This document shows, piece after piece, positions 60,484 to 64,000 of a stretch of 64,000 bases of DNA. A program made the translations under genes and the position numbers. The stretch spans positions 124,001-188,000 of the forward strand of contig CAWFPP010000003.1 in assembly GCA_963817735.1 (NCBI GenBank), in the 5' to 3' direction. The DNA is from Bog-473 sp963817735. GTDB lineage: Bacteria; Actinomycetota; Acidimicrobiia; Acidimicrobiales; RAAP-2. Positions within the stretch are counted from its first letter, which is position 1; each line of letters opens with the position of its first letter. The notes under the pieces are model-generated. The model searched no databases. It worked only from the letters and a program-made list of their open reading frames with translations, and was not told the origin of the DNA.

Positions 60484-62406
60484 ATGAGCACGATCCCCAT
60501 AGCTGACTATGCGGTCCTGTCGGACAGGCACAGCGCAGCGCTGGCAAGTCGGGACGGATCGATCGACTGGTTGTCCTTCCCGCGCTTCGACAGCTCATCG
60601 GTCTTCGGTCGCCTCCTCGGTGAAGAAGCTGGCCATTGGTCGATCCGGGTCACGGGCGCTACACAGGTGACGCGCCGCTACCTGGACCGCACCATGGTGT
60701 TAGAGACAACCTTTCGCACTCCGACGGGTACGGTCACGGTCACCGACGCGCTGGCCATGGGTGACGGCAACCGCGGGCACCAGCTCGGCAAGGATGCACC
60801 GCACGCCCTGCTGCGGCGAGCGACGTGCGTCGAAGGAGAGGCCGAGTTGTCCTTGGAGTACGTCCCGCGGCCCAATTACGGGATGGTCCATCCCGCGCTC
60901 GAAGCCGTCGACGGTGGAGTGGTCGCGTCCGTGGAATCGGACGTACTGGTCCTCTCTGCTCATCTGGCTCTGACGGTCGACCAGTCGATGGTTTCAGGGC
61001 AACTCCAGCTCCGCCGCGGCGAGAGCTCGGGATTCGCCCTGCATCTTCAGGAGCAGACTGAACCAGGCTCACACAAGGTCTGGAGCCAGTCCGAGATAGA
61101 AGCACGGCTTGACGACACGGTGACGGCGTGGGAGTCGTGGTCGGAGCTCCACCAGGCCTACAAAGGTCCGTGGCACGACCTGGTGCACCACAGCGGACGG
61201 GTACTCCAGTCACTCTCCTTCGCACCCACGGGCGCGATCTGCGCGGCGGCGACCACGTCGCTGCCGGAGGTGGTGGGCGGCGCGCGAAACTGGGACTACC
61301 GCTACGCCTGGTTGCGCGACGCCTCCTTCACGATCCAGGCCCTTTGGGTGGCGGCCTGCCCCGACGAAGCCAATGAGTTCTTCAACTATGTCTCCTCCTC
61401 GGCGGCCGGCTCGCTCGACCGGGGCAGCGATCTCCAGATCATGTTTGGCGTCGGCGGTGAACGGGACCTGACCGAGCGCGAGCTGCCGCACCTCGAGGGC
61501 TGGCGACACTCTGCCCCCGTTCGGGTCGGCAACGGCGCCTGGAACCAGCGCCAGCTTGACGTCTACGGCGAATTGCTCGGTGCCGTCTACCGTCTCTCCG
61601 ACCACGTGTTTGACAACGATTCCCGGCAGGTGGGGCCCATGGCCGATCCTGGCAAGTGGGGTGCGCCCCCCAAACTGACGGACGCCAGCCGGCACTTCTT
61701 CGTCGAACTGGCCGACACCGCCGCCCGACGTTGGCAGGAAAAGGATCAGGGGATTTGGGAGATTCGGGGCGAGCCCCGCGAATTCTTGTACTCCAAGCTG
61801 ATGTGTTGGGTGGCCCTCGACCGGGCCGTGACCTTGGCCGGCCCGCTGAACGCCTCCGACAAGGTCGAAGGATGGAGGCAGACCCAGGCCAAGATCCGTG
61901 AGGCGATCCTGACCAGAGGTTGGAGCGACCGCGCCGGGGCGTTCACCCAGTCCTTCGGCTCGGACGAGCTCGACGCGTCGAATCTGATGTTGCCACTGGT
62001 CGGATTCCTCCCAGCCGATGAGCCCAGAGTGCTGTCCACCATCGACGCGACCGAGCAACGTCTAACGGATCAGCGAGGACTCGTGTACCGCTACCGCTCC
62101 CAAGACGGTCTGGAGGGCGAGGAGGGAACCTTTCTTCTGTGTACCTTCTGGCTGGCCCAGGCCCTGGCCGAGGCGGGACAGGTGGCTCGGGCCCACACCG
62201 TCTTCGAACGGGCCGCGGCCTTCGTCAACGACGTCGGGCTGTTGTCCGAGGAAGTCGATCCCGACCACGGAGAGCTCCTGGGCAACTTTCCCCAGGCCCT
62301 CAGTCACATCGGACTCGTCAATGCGGCGTGGGCCATTTCTGAGGCCGAACGCATTCAGACGCCACCTCCCGAGAAGGCCGCTGGGCCGTCGCATCCCTCG
62401 GGCTGA
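60484..62406 (+). CDS. Glycoside hydrolase family 15 protein (trehalase/glucoamylase-like)
   Basis: A 640-residue protein. The N-terminal beta-domain starts IADYAVLSDRHSAALASRDG and SIDWLSFPRFDSSSVFGRLL. The catalytic (alpha/alpha)6 barrel has GGARNWDYRYAWLRDASFTI, EFLYSKLMCWVALDRAVTLA, EGTFLLCTFWLAQALAEAG and SEEVDPDHGELLGNFPQALS, whose acidic residues fit the GH15 general acid/base. Mycobacterial homologues hydrolyse trehalose. ATG 60484 has AAGGAG upstream. No signal peptide is present, so it acts in the cytoplasm. Confidence 0.92.
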   Translation: MSTIPIADYAVLSDRHSAALASRDGSIDWLSFPRFDSSSVFGRLLGEEAGHWSIRVTGATQVTRRYLDRTMVLETTFRTPTGTVTVTDALAMGDGNRGHQLGKDAPHALLRRATCVEGEAELSLEYVPRPNYGMVHPALEAVDGGVVASVESDVLVLSAHLALTVDQSMVSGQLQLRRGESSGFALHLQEQTEPGSHKVWSQSEIEARLDDTVTAWESWSELHQAYKGPWHDLVHHSGRVLQSLSFAPTGAICAAATTSLPEVVGGARNWDYRYAWLRDASFTIQALWVAACPDEANEFFNYVSSSAAGSLDRGSDLQIMFGVGGERDLTERELPHLEGWRHSAPVRVGNGAWNQRQLDVYGELLGAVYRLSDHVFDNDSRQVGPMADPGKWGAPPKLTDASRHFFVELADTAARRWQEKDQGIWEIRGEPREFLYSKLMCWVALDRAVTLAGPLNASDKVEGWRQTQAKIREAILTRGWSDRAGAFTQSFGSDELDASNLMLPLVGFLPADEPRVLSTIDATEQRLTDQRGLVYRYRSQDGLEGEEGTFLLCTFWLAQALAEAGQVARAHTVFERAAAFVNDVGLLSEEVDPDHGELLGNFPQALSHIGLVNAAWAISEAERIQTPPPEKAAGPSHPSG

Positions 62407-62753
62407 ACCGGAGTGGTGGGAAACGGGCCCGAGGTTCGAACCAGTCGCCCGGCGAAAGGGGTTCGTGACGATCCTGTGAAATGAGATGAACCGAGCCAGG
62501 GACCAGAGCTCAACGGGTGGAGACCTCCACTTGGCAATGTGTCGATGACCTACAGCCGAGTCCGGTGGGTACAAAATCTGCCAGAGGCCTTCCATTCGTC
62601 CGCAGCAAGCGATTTACTGGGGGAAGAACCGTCGAGGGCAAGCCTGGCCACCTCGAGCAGCTCTGCCGTGGCATAGAGCGAGTCCCGATCATCGCAACAT
62701 CGAGTTCTGGCTCGCCACGGGCGGGTATGAGTCCCAAAGGATGGAGGTGCGAC
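62407..62753. other. Intergenic region after the GH15 gene
   Basis: About 347 bp, less GC-rich than the genes. An open frame from 62517 leads into the following VOC gene, but it shows no family homology before ~62754. I see no clear terminator, RNA or operator in it. Confidence 0.4.
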
Positions 62754-63203
62754 GTGGCCGAACTGCCACAGCCCGACGAGGGAATGGTGCTGGCCCACTT
62801 CATCGTGTCTGACGACGTCGAGCGCTCTCGGCGCTTCTACACGGAAGTACTCGGCGGGAGGACCGTTTTCTCCGGAGGAGTGACGTATGTCGCAATCGCC
62901 AACAGCTTCATCATCATCAATGTCGGCGGAGGCCCGACCGACGACAAGCCTACGGTCACCTTGGAGACCCCACGCGACCATGACAGGGTCAGCAGCTTCC
63001 TCAATATCCGGGTGAAGGACATCCAGGCCAAGTATGAGGAGTGGAGTGCCCGGGGAGCTGATTTCCTGACGCCGCCGAAGCAGCACCAGTACGAGATTCG
63101 CTGCTATATACGCGATCCCGACGGCTATCTGATCGAAGTGGGACAGACCACCGACCCGGAGGGCGACTGGTCGTTTTGGTTGCTGTCCCCATCGGAGTCG
63201 TGA
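62754..63203 (+). CDS. VOC-family protein
   Basis: A 149-residue VOC protein. VLAHFIVSDDVERSRRFYTE leads into LGGRTVFSGGVTYVAIANSF, then FLNIRVKDIQAKYEEWSARG and IRDPDGYLIEVGQTTDP, the latter with the usual C-terminal metal-ligand Glu. GTG 62754 follows GGAGG at 7-8 nt, so it is preferred to the upstream starts. Function is unknown. Confidence 0.84.
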   Translation: MAELPQPDEGMVLAHFIVSDDVERSRRFYTEVLGGRTVFSGGVTYVAIANSFIIINVGGGPTDDKPTVTLETPRDHDRVSSFLNIRVKDIQAKYEEWSARGADFLTPPKQHQYEIRCYIRDPDGYLIEVGQTTDPEGDWSFWLLSPSES

Positions 63204-63354
63204 ACACGGCGATGACTGATGCCCCGTTTTCAATTGGCTCAGACCCGCGGCCGACCCTCGGAGAGATGGGCGACATCGCCGACCTCGGCCAGTCGGACGG
63301 TCTGAGGTCCCTTCCAGCCATCGTCGTCAAGGCTCGTTGAAAGGCGGTCATCCA

Positions 63355-63954
63355 ATGCGTGCCGATATCAAACCAGGAGGTGTGTTCCCCGACTACTCCC
63401 TTCCGGACCATACCAATACAGTGCGCAAGCTCAGTGAGCTCCAAGGCGAGGATCCACTGGTCCTCACGCTGGCGCGTGGCAACTACTGCCCGAAGGAGCA
63501 CCAGCAGCATCTCGAGCTCGCGGCGAACTATCCGAAGTTCGCAGTCGCCTACACGCAGATAGTGACCATCGCCACCGACGACCACCACACCCTTCAGGAG
63601 TTCCGAGCTTCAGTCGGCGCGCAATGGACCTTTCTTTCCGATCCCGCTCGGACAGTGCAGAAGGATCTCGACATCCAGGAATACACAGATCCCGAGCACG
63701 ACCCCATGATCCCCCACACGCTCGTGCTCAAACCGGGACTGGTTGTGCACAGTGTCTACAACGGGTACTGGTTCTGGGGACGTCCATCGTTCTACGACTT
63801 GTGGTCCGACTTGTGCACTGCGACGAGTGAGACGCGCCCCGACTGGGACCTCAGCAAGCCGGGCCTGCGCGAGGCCTGGGAGGCAGGCGACTACTCGAAC
63901 TTTCACGGCTGGAACAAGCAAGCTCAAGCAATGCCGAATTCGTACGATTCCTAG
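63355..63954 (+). CDS. Redoxin/AhpC-TSA-like thioredoxin-fold protein
   Basis: A 199-residue protein of the peroxiredoxin-like superfamily. PGGVFPDYSLPDHTNTVRKL opens the fold and VLTLARGNYCPKEHQQHLEL carries a single Cys in a G-N-Y-C-P context, as in AhpC/TSA-like proteins that differ from classical PxxxTxxC peroxiredoxins. SDPARTVQKDLDIQEYTDPE and PHTLVLKPGLVVHSVYNGYW follow. No resolving Cys is seen. ATG 63355 is preferred over TTG 63337. Confidence 0.8.
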   Translation: MRADIKPGGVFPDYSLPDHTNTVRKLSELQGEDPLVLTLARGNYCPKEHQQHLELAANYPKFAVAYTQIVTIATDDHHTLQEFRASVGAQWTFLSDPARTVQKDLDIQEYTDPEHDPMIPHTLVLKPGLVVHSVYNGYWFWGRPSFYDLWSDLCTATSETRPDWDLSKPGLREAWEAGDYSNFHGWNKQAQAMPNSYDS

Positions 63955-64000
63955 CCGAATTCGAATCAGCTTGGTCGGCCAGACGGGCAAGAGTCGGGGC

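Noticed and set aside
62434..62443. GGTTCGAACC resembling a tRNA T-arm
   Set aside because: The flanking bases do not form a T-stem, and no acceptor, D or anticodon arms fit around it on either strand.

Overview
The window is about 64 kb of gene-dense, high-GC DNA. Many genes start with GTG or TTG, stop/start overlaps are common, and intergenic gaps are short. It looks like chromosome of a free-living actinobacterium. A WhiG/FliA-type sigma factor, a wax-ester/triacylglycerol acyltransferase, a steroid-dehydrogenase-like flavoprotein, an LLM flavin oxidoreductase and a secreted protein with GYW...GGVF.FGD propeller repeats all fit. The propeller repeats are, from general knowledge, common in Acidimicrobiia; that class assignment is an inference. 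I recognised no rRNA, tRNA, CRISPR array, IS element, phage or plasmid module.

Layout. 1-4.4 kb: branched-chain amino-acid/amide ABC uptake (a fused LivH-LivM permease cut by the left edge, and its binding protein) and an esterase. 4.5-8.1 kb: acyltransferase, VOC protein, tsaC and tsaD as a tight forward run. 8.1-13.5 kb: small membrane protein, formate-THF ligase, DUF1269 protein, a pore-loop membrane protein and glutamate decarboxylase. 13.6-16.9 kb: WhiG-like sigma factor and two tandem orphan response regulators. 17-22.6 kb: SDR, VOC protein, a duplicated CAP-like lipoprotein, ArsC/YfgD-like protein, DUF2834-like protein, a carotenoid-type oxidoreductase and a small acidic protein. 22.7-24.3 kb: CsoR repressor, its palindromic operator and a permease-YHS fusion. 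24.4-29.9 kb: a three-gene oxidative operon (ferritin-like protein, LLM oxidoreductase, NAD-epimerase) divergent from a TetR regulator, plus two hydrolases. 29.9-32.7 kb: adenine/adenosine deaminase and a broken MFS transporter. 32.8-35.5 kb: the large propeller-repeat secreted protein and an isochorismatase remnant. 35.6-40.1 kb: two DHA2 drug-efflux pumps, a MarR regulator and a divergent TetR regulator with a readable promoter/operator region. 40.2-42.6 kb: pirin, UBP zinc finger, MsrA and MsrB. 42.9-48.4 kb: hydantoinase/oxoprolinase B and A and a dimethylformamidase-like enzyme, suggesting amide/imide degradation. 48.5-51.8 kb: a SnoaL-like protein and a PAS-GGDEF-EAL protein. 51.8-64 kb: PGA hydrolase, aldo/keto reductase, an uncharacterised HDxxGH protein, VOC proteins, KstD-like flavoprotein, small stress-type proteins, USP, MDR reductase, F420-type reductase-like protein, GH15 glycosidase and a redoxin.

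A striking property of 26.7-41.2 kb is repeated loss of reading frame. The ferritin-like gene, an alpha/beta hydrolase, an MFS transporter (at least four places) and probably the pirin gene each need single-base corrections to restore family-typical sequence, several of them in G or C runs. This may be real decay or an assembly error; only reads can decide. The clearest regulatory DNA is the CsoR palindrome at 24285-24314 and the paired operators around divergent promoters at 39366-39447.
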